Shown here in pieces: positions 1-5,704 of a stretch of DNA of 7,855 nucleotides; within the stretch, counting starts at the first letter, position 1; each line of letters starts with the position of its first letter. The DNA comes from Micrococcaceae bacterium UBA4005. GTDB lineage: Bacteria; Actinomycetota; Actinomycetes; Actinomycetales; Micrococcaceae. The notes beneath the pieces are model-generated. The model worked only from the letters and a program-made list of their open reading frames with translations, was not told the origin of the DNA and ran no database searches. Made by a program: the position numbers and the translations under genes. The stretch spans positions 3,809 through 11,663 of the forward strand of contig DGBL01000071.1 in assembly GCA_002384315.1 (NCBI GenBank), read 5' to 3'.

Positions 1-1
1 G

Positions 2-58
2 GGCGGCCTGGCCGAACGTGCCGGAGACGGACGCTGGCGCCGTGCCGCCAAATCCTGA
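2..58 (+). CDS. dprA: DprA/Smf-like DNA-processing protein, C-terminal end only
   Basis: Only the last 18 codons and a TGA stop are in the window; the gene begins outside the left edge. The peptide reads GGLAERAGDGRWRRAAKS. This matches the usual end of actinobacterial DprA, where the C-terminal winged-helix domain finishes with a 'LELAGLAER..GGRWRR' type strand. DprA binds single-stranded DNA and loads RecA during natural transformation. The next gene is xerC on the same strand, and dprA-xerC is a common actinobacterial pair, which supports the call. With so few residues the assignment rests on the short motif plus the neighbour. Confidence 0.6.
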   Translation, partial: GGLAERAGDGRWRRAAKS

Positions 59-151
59 GTAATGCCGTGCGCTGGTCGTAGAGTGGATAGTCCCGGGCCG
101 TGGGACCGGTCACCGGGGCCACGAACCAGCGAAGCAGCTTCAGAGCAGGCG

Positions 152-155
152 GGAG
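152..155 (+). promoter_or_regulatory. Ribosome binding site that fixes the xerC start
   Basis: GGAG lies five bases before the ATG at 161. It favours that start over the in-frame ATG at 62. The latter would add 33 low-complexity residues (rich in Pro, Gly, Arg and Ser) that do not belong to the recombinase fold. Confidence 0.65.
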
Positions 156-160
156 ACAGA

Positions 161-1072
161 ATGGGCGGAGACTACCGCACCACACTGGATTCCTATGAGC
201 GCTACCTCACTGCGGAGCGAAACCGCTCCCCGCACACGGTGCGCGCCTATCTGGGGGACCTCACGCAGTTCCTGGATTACGCGAGCGCCCATGGCGTTGA
301 TTCTCTTGAGGATCTGCAATTGCGCCATTTCCGGGCCTGGCTGGGGCAGCTCAGCACAACCGGCCTGGCACGGTCGACCGTCGCCCGTCGCGCGGCAACC
401 GTTCGGGCATTCATGGCCTGGTGCGTGCAGGAAAACCTGCTTGCCTCCAACCCTGCGCTACGCCTCCAGGCGCCCAAAAAAGCACAGTCGCTGCCCTCCG
501 TGGTCTCAAAAAAACAGTTGGACCTGCTGTTCGCCGGCCTCACCTCCGCTGCCTCCACTGATAATCCTGCCGGGCTGCGCGCGCTGGCACTTGTCGAGCT
601 TCTATACGGGACCGGGATCAGGGTTGGCGAACTGGTTGGCCTGGACGTCGATGACCTTTCCCCCGATCGCCGTACTCTCACCGTGCTCGGGAAAGGGGAT
701 AAGGAACGCACGGTTCCCTATGGCGTCCCGGCAGCGCACGCACTTGATCAGTGGCTTCGGTGCGGGCGCCCGCACTTCGCCCACCAGTCGAGCGGGCCCG
801 CGCTCTTCTTAGGACAGCGTGGCCAACGCATTGATCAGCGGGCGGTGCGCACCCTCGTCAGCAGATTATTTTCGGGGATAGGGGACACCTCAGCCACAGG
901 CCCGCACGCCCTGCGCCACAGCGCCGCCACGCATCTGCTTGACGGCGGAGCGGACCTTCGCGCCGTACAGGAAATTCTTGGGCACAGCAGCCTGGCCACG
1001 ACTCAGCTGTACACCCATGTCTCAGTGGACCGGCTTCGCCAGAGCTATCAACAGGCGCACCCCCGGGCCTGA
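161..1072 (+). CDS. xerC: Tyrosine recombinase XerC
   Basis: A 303-residue site-specific recombinase. With XerD it resolves chromosome dimers at dif during cell division. The N-terminal SAM-like, core-binding domain spans about residues 5-92 and includes the typical SPHTVRAYLGDL stretch. The catalytic domain spans about 112-300. All expected active-site residues are visible: Arg154 (GTGIRVGEL), Lys178 (LGKGDKER), His249 and Arg252 (HALRHSAATHLL), His275 (LGHSS) and the nucleophile Tyr284 (TQLYTHV). Length fits XerC/XerD (about 300). The start at 161 was chosen for its Shine-Dalgarno sequence and because family similarity begins there; an ATG at 62 is in frame but less likely. XerC is preferred over XerD because of the upstream dprA end; sequence alone does not separate the two with certainty. 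It is probably cotranscribed with dprA, 102 bp upstream. Confidence 0.9.
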   Translation: MGGDYRTTLDSYERYLTAERNRSPHTVRAYLGDLTQFLDYASAHGVDSLEDLQLRHFRAWLGQLSTTGLARSTVARRAATVRAFMAWCVQENLLASNPALRLQAPKKAQSLPSVVSKKQLDLLFAGLTSAASTDNPAGLRALALVELLYGTGIRVGELVGLDVDDLSPDRRTLTVLGKGDKERTVPYGVPAAHALDQWLRCGRPHFAHQSSGPALFLGQRGQRIDQRAVRTLVSRLFSGIGDTSATGPHALRHSAATHLLDGGADLRAVQEILGHSSLATTQLYTHVSVDRLRQSYQQAHPRA

Positions 1073-1113
1073 CGCGACACGATTTCCGGTACCGAGTTAC
1101 ACTGGCGCAATTC

Positions 1114-1128
1114 GTGCCGATACGGCAC
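1114..1128. repeat. 15-bp perfect palindrome downstream of xerC (6-bp arms, 3-base centre)
   Basis: GTGCCG-ATA-CGGCAC begins 42 bases after the xerC stop. It could fold as a short hairpin at the xerC 3' end, but no T-run follows (the next bases are AATAAG), so it is a poor intrinsic terminator. As DNA it looks like a dimeric repressor site. It lies about 150 bp before the DUF3145 start. The function is unknown. Confidence 0.4.
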
Positions 1129-1175
1129 AATAAGCAGTGTTCGTCGACGCTATGGTATTGATTAATTTTGTAGGG

Positions 1176-1208
1176 TTGACGGTGCAACGATGGGCAGTCC
1201 CGTACAGC
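1176..1208 (+). promoter_or_regulatory. Possible weak promoter for the DUF3145 gene
   Basis: TTGACG (1176-1181) is a good -35 match. The best -10 candidate, TACAGC (1203-1208), is 21 bases away, longer than the usual 16-18, and lacks the final T. The preceding 1151-1172 stretch is the most AT-rich part of the gap. If used, the promoter would give a leader of about 65 bases before the ATG at 1279. This is a weak call. Confidence 0.22.
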
Positions 1209-1268
1209 ATGTGACACGCACAGGTTCATCCACCGTGAAGGTCGTTGGGGAAGACGTACCTACAAGTT

Positions 1269-1273
1269 GGAGG
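1269..1273 (+). promoter_or_regulatory. Ribosome binding site that fixes the DUF3145 start
   Basis: GGAGG lies five bases before the ATG at 1279. This favours 1279 over an in-frame TTG at 1267 and an in-frame ATG at 1291, which would start at MARGVLYVHS. Confidence 0.65.
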
Positions 1274-1278
1274 ATGGA

Positions 1279-1791
1279 ATGTCTGTTGTGATGGCGCGTG
1301 GAGTCTTGTATGTGCACTCAGCCCCTTCTGCGCTGTGCCCGCACATCGAGTGGGCTGTCGGCTCTGTCGTCGACGAGCGCACCGATCTGCAATGGTCGCC
1401 GCAACCTGCTGCGCCTGGAATGTTCCGGGCCGAACTTCCATGGGTCGGACCGCAGGGCAGGGGTGCGCAGCTTGCTTCCGCACTGCGCGGGTGGGCTCAC
1501 CTGCGCTATGAAATAACCGAGGAACAGAGCCCAGGAGCCGACGGTAGCCGCTGGTCGCATACCCCCGAACTCGGAATCTTCCACGCAACCACTGACGTTC
1601 ACGGAAACATCATGGTCTCCGAAGACCGGATCCGCTACGCCTATGAGACCGGCGCAGGCGACCCGGCGGCGGTCTATCACGAGCTCTCCCTGGCGCTGGG
1701 CGAGTCATGGGACGAGGAACTTGAACCGTTCCGGCACGCCGCGGACGGCGCGCCGGTACGGTGGCTCCAGCAGGTGGGATCCGCCGGATAA
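1279..1791 (+). CDS. DUF3145 family protein
   Basis: A 170-residue protein that I recognise as DUF3145, an actinobacterial family of unknown function. Family-like stretches are RGVLYVHSAPSALCPHIEWA (about 7-26), WSPQPAAPG (39-47), ASALRGWAHLRYEITEE (66-82), RWSHTPELGIFHA (91-103) and ELEPFRHAADGAPVRWLQQV (147-166). No signal peptide or membrane segment is visible, so it is probably cytosolic. It has several conserved-looking Trp residues and one Cys (20), but no catalytic motif I can name. It converges with fabF, the last gene of the fatty-acid operon, and I recall DUF3145 genes lying next to fabF in related actinobacteria. That suggests, without proving, a role linked to lipid synthesis. The start is fixed by GGAGG five bases upstream. 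Confidence 0.85.
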   Translation: MSVVMARGVLYVHSAPSALCPHIEWAVGSVVDERTDLQWSPQPAAPGMFRAELPWVGPQGRGAQLASALRGWAHLRYEITEEQSPGADGSRWSHTPELGIFHATTDVHGNIMVSEDRIRYAYETGAGDPAAVYHELSLALGESWDEELEPFRHAADGAPVRWLQQVGSAG

Positions 1792-1792
1792 C

Positions 1793-1815
1793 CCGGCCCT
1801 GCGTCAAACGGCCGG
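1793..1815. terminator. Possible bidirectional terminator between DUF3145 and fabF
   Basis: CCGGCC (1793-1798) and GGCCGG (1810-1815) form a perfect 6-bp stem with an 11-base loop, two bases after the DUF3145 stop and 45 bases beyond the fabF stop. It sits in the 69-bp gap between convergent genes, where a shared terminator is expected. There is no T-tract on either strand, as is common for actinobacterial terminators, so the call stays tentative. Confidence 0.4.
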
Positions 1816-1860
1816 TCGGAGCAGTTCGCTCACCGCTGTGGGCGCTGCCGTATGTCGGCG

Positions 1861-3096
1861 CTAGACGTTCTTGATGACGATGACCGCGTTGTGGCCGCCG
1901 AACCCGAAAGAGTTGCTCAGAGCCACAATGTCTCCGGCGGGCAGGGTCCGCTCCGAGGTCACGACATCGAGGGGGATCTCCGGGTCCTGGTTCTCCAGGT
2001 TGATGGTCACCGGAAGGGTCCGTTCGTAAACTGCTAGGACAGTCATCACAGCTTCGACTGCACCCGAAGCGCCCAGAAGGTGGCCCGTCTGCGACTTAGT
2101 GGCGGAAACCGCCACATTGTCCACATGCTTACCCAGTGCGGTCTTGAGCGCCACATACTCGGGCTTGTCTCCCACCGGTGTGGACGTCGCATGCGCGTTG
2201 ACGTGCACGACGTCGGATGGTTGCACCCTGGCGTCAAACAAGGCAGCTTTGAGGGCACGCGTGGCCCCAAGACCCCCGGGGTCCGGCGCGGTGATGTGGT
2301 ACGCGTCAGCGGTCACGGACGTTCCGGCCAACTCGCCATAGATGCGGGCGCCACGGGCCAGCGCGTGCTCTTCGGCTTCGATGACCAGCGCGCCAGCTCC
2401 CTCGCCCATGACAAAACCGTCCCGGTCCACGTCGTACGGGCGGGAGGCGCGCTCAGGTTCGTCATTACGGCGCGAGAGTGCGTGCATCGAGGCAAATGCT
2501 GCGATCGGCATCGGGTGGATCGCTGCCTCCGCTCCACCGCACATGACGACGTCGGCCTTGCCGGAGCGGATCAGTTCCAAGCCCTGGTGGAGGGCTTCGG
2601 TGCCGGATGCACAGGCAGACACCGGTGTATGCGCTCCTGCGCGGGCTCCCAAGTCGAGGCTCACCGCCGCGGCTGGTCCGTTGGGCATCAGCATGGGCAC
2701 TGTCATGGGCAGAACCCGACGGTGTCCTTTTGCTTTGAGCGTGTCCCAGGCATCGAGCAAGGTCCAGACTCCGCCGATCCCGGTGGCGAAGGAGACGGCC
2801 AGGCGGTCGTGGTCAATGTCTTCGAGGCCGCTGTCCCGCCAGGCTTCGCGGGCAGCGACGACCGCGAACTGGGTGGAGGGGTCCATCCGTTTGGCTTCGA
2901 CCCGGGTGAGTACTTCGCTGGCAGGGGTGCTCACCTGCGCGGCGAACGTCACGGGTAAATCGTATTCCTTGACCCAGTCAGCTTCGATGGTCCGCGCGCC
3001 CGAGACGCCCTTCAGCGCGTTGGCCCACATGGTCGGCACGTCACCACCGATGGGTGTCGTGGCGCCGAGTCCTGTAATGACTACTTTGCGTGGCAT
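1861..3096 (-). CDS. fabF: Beta-ketoacyl-ACP synthase II (KASII)
   Basis: A 411-residue elongating condensing enzyme. It decarboxylates malonyl-ACP and joins it to an acyl chain held on its active-site Cys, adding two carbons per cycle; it is cytosolic and a homodimer. The thiolase fold is complete: MPRKVVITGLGATTPIG at the N-terminus, nucleophile Cys162 (VSACASGTEA), His302 (VNAHATSTPVGD), Lys334 and His339 (ATKSQTGHLLGASG), and the C-terminal gating loop SNSFGFGGHN (394-403, gate Phe399). Length equals the family norm (about 410-415). It is last in fabD-fabH-acpP-fabF, separated from acpP by a structured 127-bp spacer. Its Shine-Dalgarno is weak (GAAAGAG-like), unlike that of acpP, so translation may be lower. 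The initiation codon is ATG. Confidence 0.96.
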   Translation of the reverse strand: MPRKVVITGLGATTPIGGDVPTMWANALKGVSGARTIEADWVKEYDLPVTFAAQVSTPASEVLTRVEAKRMDPSTQFAVVAAREAWRDSGLEDIDHDRLAVSFATGIGGVWTLLDAWDTLKAKGHRRVLPMTVPMLMPNGPAAAVSLDLGARAGAHTPVSACASGTEALHQGLELIRSGKADVVMCGGAEAAIHPMPIAAFASMHALSRRNDEPERASRPYDVDRDGFVMGEGAGALVIEAEEHALARGARIYGELAGTSVTADAYHITAPDPGGLGATRALKAALFDARVQPSDVVHVNAHATSTPVGDKPEYVALKTALGKHVDNVAVSATKSQTGHLLGASGAVEAVMTVLAVYERTLPVTINLENQDPEIPLDVVTSERTLPAGDIVALSNSFGFGGHNAVIVIKNV

Positions 3097-3122
3097 GCTT
3101 TCACTCTTTCAAAGCTCGGGTC

Positions 3123-3146
3123 CAGTTCGCCGACGGGGCTGAACTG
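3123..3146 (-). repeat. Third hairpin of the acpP-fabF spacer
   Basis: CAGTTC (3123-3128) pairs with GAACTG (3141-3146), a perfect 6-bp stem with a 12-base loop. In the transcript it is the last of three hairpins, 26 bases before the fabF start, immediately upstream of the ribosome-binding region. It could influence access to the fabF start. Confidence 0.4.
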
Positions 3147-3158
3147 CGAAGTGGCTGG

Positions 3159-3197
3159 AGCTGGTCCGGCAGTCATCATGACGACGCCGGACCAGCT
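3159..3197 (-). repeat. Strong hairpin between acpP and fabF
   Basis: AGCTGGTCCGGC (3159-3170) and GCCGGACCAGCT (3186-3197) are a perfect 12-bp GC-rich inverted repeat. The 15-base interval can add three more pairs (3172-3174 with 3183-3185) past a single bulged base, leaving an 8-base loop. No U-run follows in the direction of transcription, so it is not a classic intrinsic terminator. It could partly terminate transcription, stop 3' exonucleases and so stabilise acpP mRNA, or be a processing site. Pairing is seen directly; function is inferred. Confidence 0.65.
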
Positions 3198-3198
3198 A

Positions 3199-3216
3199 CG
3201 CTCCAGAAGCGGAGCG
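3199..3216 (-). repeat. First hairpin of the acpP-fabF spacer
   Basis: CGCTCC (3199-3204) and GGAGCG (3211-3216) form a perfect 6-bp stem with a 6-base loop. It begins seven bases after the acpP stop and ends one base before the 12-bp hairpin. In the transcript it is met first. Confidence 0.45.
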
Positions 3217-3223
3217 GTCTTCC

Positions 3224-3469
3224 TTAGGCCTGGGCGCTGGCGATGAACGACACGGCGTCGCCCACGGTCTTGAGGTTTTTGACTTCCTCGTCCGGGATGC
3301 GTACGCCAAACTTTTCCTCAGCATTGACGACGATCGTCATCATGGAGATTGAGTCGATATCGAGGTCGTCGGTGAACGACTTGTCCATCTCAACCGACTC
3401 AGGCGCCAGTCCGGTCTCTTCGTTGACGATTTCGGCCAGACCGGCCAAGATTTCTTCGTTGCTAGCCAT
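3224..3469 (-). CDS. acpP: Acyl carrier protein
   Basis: An 81-residue acidic carrier that holds growing acyl chains on a 4'-phosphopantetheine arm and passes them between the Fab enzymes. Ser40 in DDLDIDSISMM is the attachment serine. The DID-S-I-S form, rather than the E. coli DSLDxVEL form, is typical of actinobacterial and mycobacterial AcpP/AcpM. Helix III and the end are normal (IPDEEVKNLKTVGDAVSFI). There is no long C-terminal tail like that of mycobacterial AcpM. A 97-residue reading from 3517 is possible, but ATG at 3469 has a near-ideal AAGGAG five bases upstream and matches the family start (MASNEEILAGLAEIV). It lies 117 bp after fabH and 127 bp before fabF, unusually roomy for this operon, with hairpins on both sides. 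Confidence 0.96.
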   Translation of the reverse strand: MASNEEILAGLAEIVNEETGLAPESVEMDKSFTDDLDIDSISMMTIVVNAEEKFGVRIPDEEVKNLKTVGDAVSFIASAQA

Positions 3470-3474
3470 GGTGG

Positions 3475-3480
3475 CTCCTT
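3475..3480 (-). promoter_or_regulatory. Strong ribosome binding site that fixes the acpP start
   Basis: AAGGAG with five-base spacing to the ATG at 3469. It is the best Shine-Dalgarno sequence of the four fab genes, in keeping with the high abundance expected of ACP, and it rules out the longer start at 3517. Confidence 0.75.
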
Positions 3481-3490
3481 TTCCTGTGAT

Positions 3491-3505
3491 GCCGGTGAAT
3501 CCGGC
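3491..3505 (-). repeat. Short hairpin upstream of acpP
   Basis: GCCGG (3491-3495) and CCGGC (3501-3505) form a 5-bp stem with a 5-base loop, ten bases before the acpP Shine-Dalgarno in the transcript. The rest of the 117-bp fabH-acpP gap (3470-3586) shows no convincing -35/-10 promoter pair. The hairpin may be incidental. Confidence 0.25.
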
Positions 3506-3586
3506 GTGGTGGCTCAAACCGCGCTGTGCGGCTTGGTCATGAAATGTGGGTGCGGAATTGTGGGCGTGGATGGATTAGTCAGCGGG

Positions 3587-4645
3587 TCAGGGCAGCACCA
3601 CAACCTGCGCACCGAAGACAAGTCCCGCTCCGAATCCGATTTGCAGTGCCAGCCCACCGCTGAGCTGGGGCTGTTCCTTCAGCAAACGGTGCATCGCTAA
3701 TGGTATTGAGGCCGCCGACGTGTTACCAGCATCGACGATATCGCGGGCTACTGCCACATGTTCAGGCATTTTCAGCTGCTTGACCATCTCATCGATGATA
3801 CGGATATTTGCCTGATGGGGTACGAACGCGACCAGTTGGTCGGCGGTGATTCCTGCGATATCCAGCGCGCGTTGGGCGACTTTGGCCATCTCCCAGACCG
3901 CCCACCGGAAGACGGTGGGGCCATCCTGGAGCATGGTCGGCCACAGATCTGCAGGTATGGTGTTTTCGCCGTTCGAGACGCCATCCGAAGTAGCGGGCGA
4001 GAGAGCGTAGTCGCGCACGTCCAGCAGCGAGCGGGTCATCCGGATGGCCTCGTGTTTGCTGCCGTCGGAGCCCCAGACGGACGGACCGATGCCCGCCGAA
4101 CCTGCCGGGCCGACGACGGCGGCTCCCGCACCGTCACCGAGGAGGAAGGAGATGGTGCGGTCGGCGTTGTCGATGAAGTCCGAGAGTTTCTCGACTCCTA
4201 CGACGAGCACGTACTCGGCTGTCCCTGCGTGGACAAGGGCGTCCGCTTGCGCAATCCCGTAGCAGTAACCGGCGCAGGCCGCGGAGATGTCATAGGCCGC
4301 CGCCGGGGTAGCACCCAGGCGATCCGCCAGTTGAGCGGCAGCGGAGGGCGTGACGTGGGGGTGGGTGACGGTGGAGACCAGTACGGCGCCAAGTTGCGCA
4401 GCGTCGATGCCCGCAGCGGCGAGAGCTTCGCGGGAAGCGTGTTCGGCCATGTCGACGACACTGACCTCGCGCGGCGCACGGTGGCGCGTAACGATGCCGG
4501 TCCGCTGGCGGATCCATTCGTCGGAGGAGTCGATCCACTGGCAGATATCGTCGTTGGTCACCACGAGCTCTGGACGGTAGGCCCCCAGTCCGTGGATGCG
4601 GGTGTATTCGCGCAGCGGCTGCTGTCTGACAAGCGGAGTATTCAC
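3587..4645 (-). CDS. fabH: Beta-ketoacyl-ACP synthase III (KASIII)
   Basis: A 352-residue initiating condensing enzyme. It joins an acyl-CoA primer to malonyl-ACP to start fatty acid synthesis. The Cys-His-Asn triad is intact: Cys124 (ISAACAGYCYG), His277 (VPHQANIRI) and Asn308 (DAGNTSAASIP). The ending GFGAGLVFGAQVV is typical. It is longer than E. coli FabH (317) through an N-terminal extension of about 10 residues and an insertion around 200-230, as in other actinobacterial forms. By alignment from memory, the primer-pocket residue matching E. coli Phe87 is Thr99 (HPHVTPSAA). It begins with GTG, overlapping the fabD TGA by four bases (GTGA), with AAGGA five bases upstream inside fabD, so the two are probably translationally coupled. 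Confidence 0.95.
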   Translation of the reverse strand: MNTPLVRQQPLREYTRIHGLGAYRPELVVTNDDICQWIDSSDEWIRQRTGIVTRHRAPREVSVVDMAEHASREALAAAGIDAAQLGAVLVSTVTHPHVTPSAAAQLADRLGATPAAAYDISAACAGYCYGIAQADALVHAGTAEYVLVVGVEKLSDFIDNADRTISFLLGDGAGAAVVGPAGSAGIGPSVWGSDGSKHEAIRMTRSLLDVRDYALSPATSDGVSNGENTIPADLWPTMLQDGPTVFRWAVWEMAKVAQRALDIAGITADQLVAFVPHQANIRIIDEMVKQLKMPEHVAVARDIVDAGNTSAASIPLAMHRLLKEQPQLSGGLALQIGFGAGLVFGAQVVVLP

Positions 4646-5607
4646 TCGTGTCCTTCGGAAATAAGGGATGGGTCCGGATTCGCCGTGCGCAGGTGTTCCT
4701 CGATGAAGGAACGGGCCGCAGGGAGATCCTCCGGTGATTTTACTGGCAATGTTGCGATCCCACGCATTCCGCGCTTCGCCAACCCGGTCAGCGTCCCTGC
4801 GGGGGCAAGTTCAACCATCCCGGTCACGCCCATTTCCTGCATCGACGCCATGCACAGATCCCAGCGCACTGGGCGCGAAACCTGCGCTATGAGGCTGTCC
4901 AGATTCGTTTCTCCCGTGGTGACCGGGCGGCCATCGTAATTCGACAGGAGCGTTGGGAGGGGATTGGCCGGAGAGAGGATTGGACGCAGCGCTTCCAGCG
5001 CGGTCACTGCAGGGGACATATGGTCGGTGTGGAAGGCGCCAGCGACCTTGAGCGGGATGACGCGCGCTTTCGCTGGCGGGTGCGCAGTGAGAGCGGCCAA
5101 TTGCGGCAACGTTCCAGCGGCGACCACCTGGCCGCCTCCATTGGCGTTGGCTGCCGTGAGGCCATGCGCTGCCAGCACGCTGGCGACGTCGTCGGCATCC
5201 CCACCGAGTACGGCGCTCATGCCGGTGGGCTGCACGGCAGCGGCCGCCGCCATGGCGTTCGCCCGCACCCGGACGAATTCGAGGGCGTCGGCTTCGCTGA
5301 GGGCGCCGGAGAGTGCGGTTGCGGTGAGCTCACCAACCGAGTGTCCGGCCAGAACAGTGCTTGCCGTCATCTTTCGGTCACCGAGCAGGAGCCTGGCAAC
5401 CATCAGCCCGGCGGCGACGATCAACGGTTGGGCAATGGCCGTGTCCTTGATCGTGTCCTCATCGGAGATCGTGCCATGGCGGACCAGATCCATCCCCGCA
5501 CGCTCACCTAAGGAACTGAGGTGAGCGCGGACCCCTGGTAACTCAAGCCACGGTTCGAGGAATCCGGGAGTTTGGGACCCCTGACCGGGGCAGACTATTG
5601 CAAGCAC
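4642..5607 (-). CDS. fabD: Malonyl-CoA:ACP transacylase
   Basis: A 321-residue cytosolic enzyme that moves malonyl from CoA to AcpP, supplying the extender for FabH and FabF. It has the GQGSQ oxyanion-loop motif (8-12), nucleophile Ser90 in GHSVGE (88-93), Arg115 for the malonate carboxylate (VRVRA) and catalytic His193 (AFHTDHM), followed by a small ferredoxin-like subdomain insert (about 125-190). Length is close to the family norm (about 310). The start is GTG: no in-frame ATG, GTG or TTG occurs between it and an upstream stop, and family similarity begins at MLAIVCPGQG. The nearest purine-rich sequence (GGAGA) is only one base from the start, too close to be ideal, so initiation may be inefficient. 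It is the first gene of the operon, 97 bp after fasR, preceded by an operator-like repeat. Confidence 0.95.
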   Translation of the reverse strand: MLAIVCPGQGSQTPGFLEPWLELPGVRAHLSSLGERAGMDLVRHGTISDEDTIKDTAIAQPLIVAAGLMVARLLLGDRKMTASTVLAGHSVGELTATALSGALSEADALEFVRVRANAMAAAAAVQPTGMSAVLGGDADDVASVLAAHGLTAANANGGGQVVAAGTLPQLAALTAHPPAKARVIPLKVAGAFHTDHMSPAVTALEALRPILSPANPLPTLLSNYDGRPVTTGETNLDSLIAQVSRPVRWDLCMASMQEMGVTGMVELAPAGTLTGLAKRGMRGIATLPVKSPEDLPAARSFIEEHLRTANPDPSLISEGHE

Positions 5608-5673
5608 TTCTCCAGCTTTCCAAAGTGGCGAGTCATTCTGGGGTAGTCAGGGGCACGAAGCTCTCCCGACCGA

Positions 5674-5692
5674 ATTGTAGGAACCATACAAT
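5674..5692 (-). promoter_or_regulatory. Candidate fasO-type operator and -10 element of the fab operon
   Basis: ATTGTA-N7-TACAAT is a perfect 6-bp inverted repeat in the 97-bp fasR-fabD gap, ending 66 bases before the fabD start. On the - strand its right half, TACAAT (5679-5674), is one base from the consensus -10. No TTGACA-like -35 lies 16-18 bases upstream, as expected of a promoter needing an activator. In Streptomyces coelicolor FasR binds and activates the fabD promoter. The same TTGTA-N7-(T/C)ACAA pattern recurs upstream of fasR. The repeat is seen; the regulator is inferred. Confidence 0.55.
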
Positions 5693-5704
5693 ACTATCCT
5701 CGGA

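Noticed and set aside
92..117. CCCGG...CCGGG inverted repeat in the dprA-xerC gap
   Set aside because: Only five paired bases in very GC-rich DNA with several overlapping alternatives and no T-run; not above background.
62..160. N-terminal extension of xerC from an ATG at 62
   Set aside because: The extra 33 residues are not recombinase-like, and GGAG at 152-155 serves the ATG at 161.
1110..1138. Possible dif site (XerCD target) just downstream of xerC
   Set aside because: CCGATA followed by ACA at dif-like spacing resembles the left arm and centre of the actinobacterial dif consensus as I recall it, but the right arm matches poorly and the outer left arm does not fit. A dif site is a stringent 28-mer.
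1190..1291. A 33-codon upstream open frame overlapping the DUF3145 start (TGATG junction with the ATG at 1291)
   Set aside because: There is no Shine-Dalgarno before its ATG, the length is expected by chance, and the peptide is unremarkable.
2080..3142. Long + strand open frames (292 and 266 codons) opposite fabF
   Set aside because: fabF is complete with all active-site residues; the opposite frames have low-complexity composition and no family resemblance.
3224..3517. A 97-residue form of acpP from a start at 3517
   Set aside because: The extra 16 residues are foreign to ACPs, and the strong AAGGAG lies directly before the ATG at 3469.
3758..4939. A 393-codon open frame on the + strand opposite fabH and fabD
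   Set aside because: It is a mirror of GC-rich codon use in two well-supported genes, has no recognisable domain, and crosses their junction.
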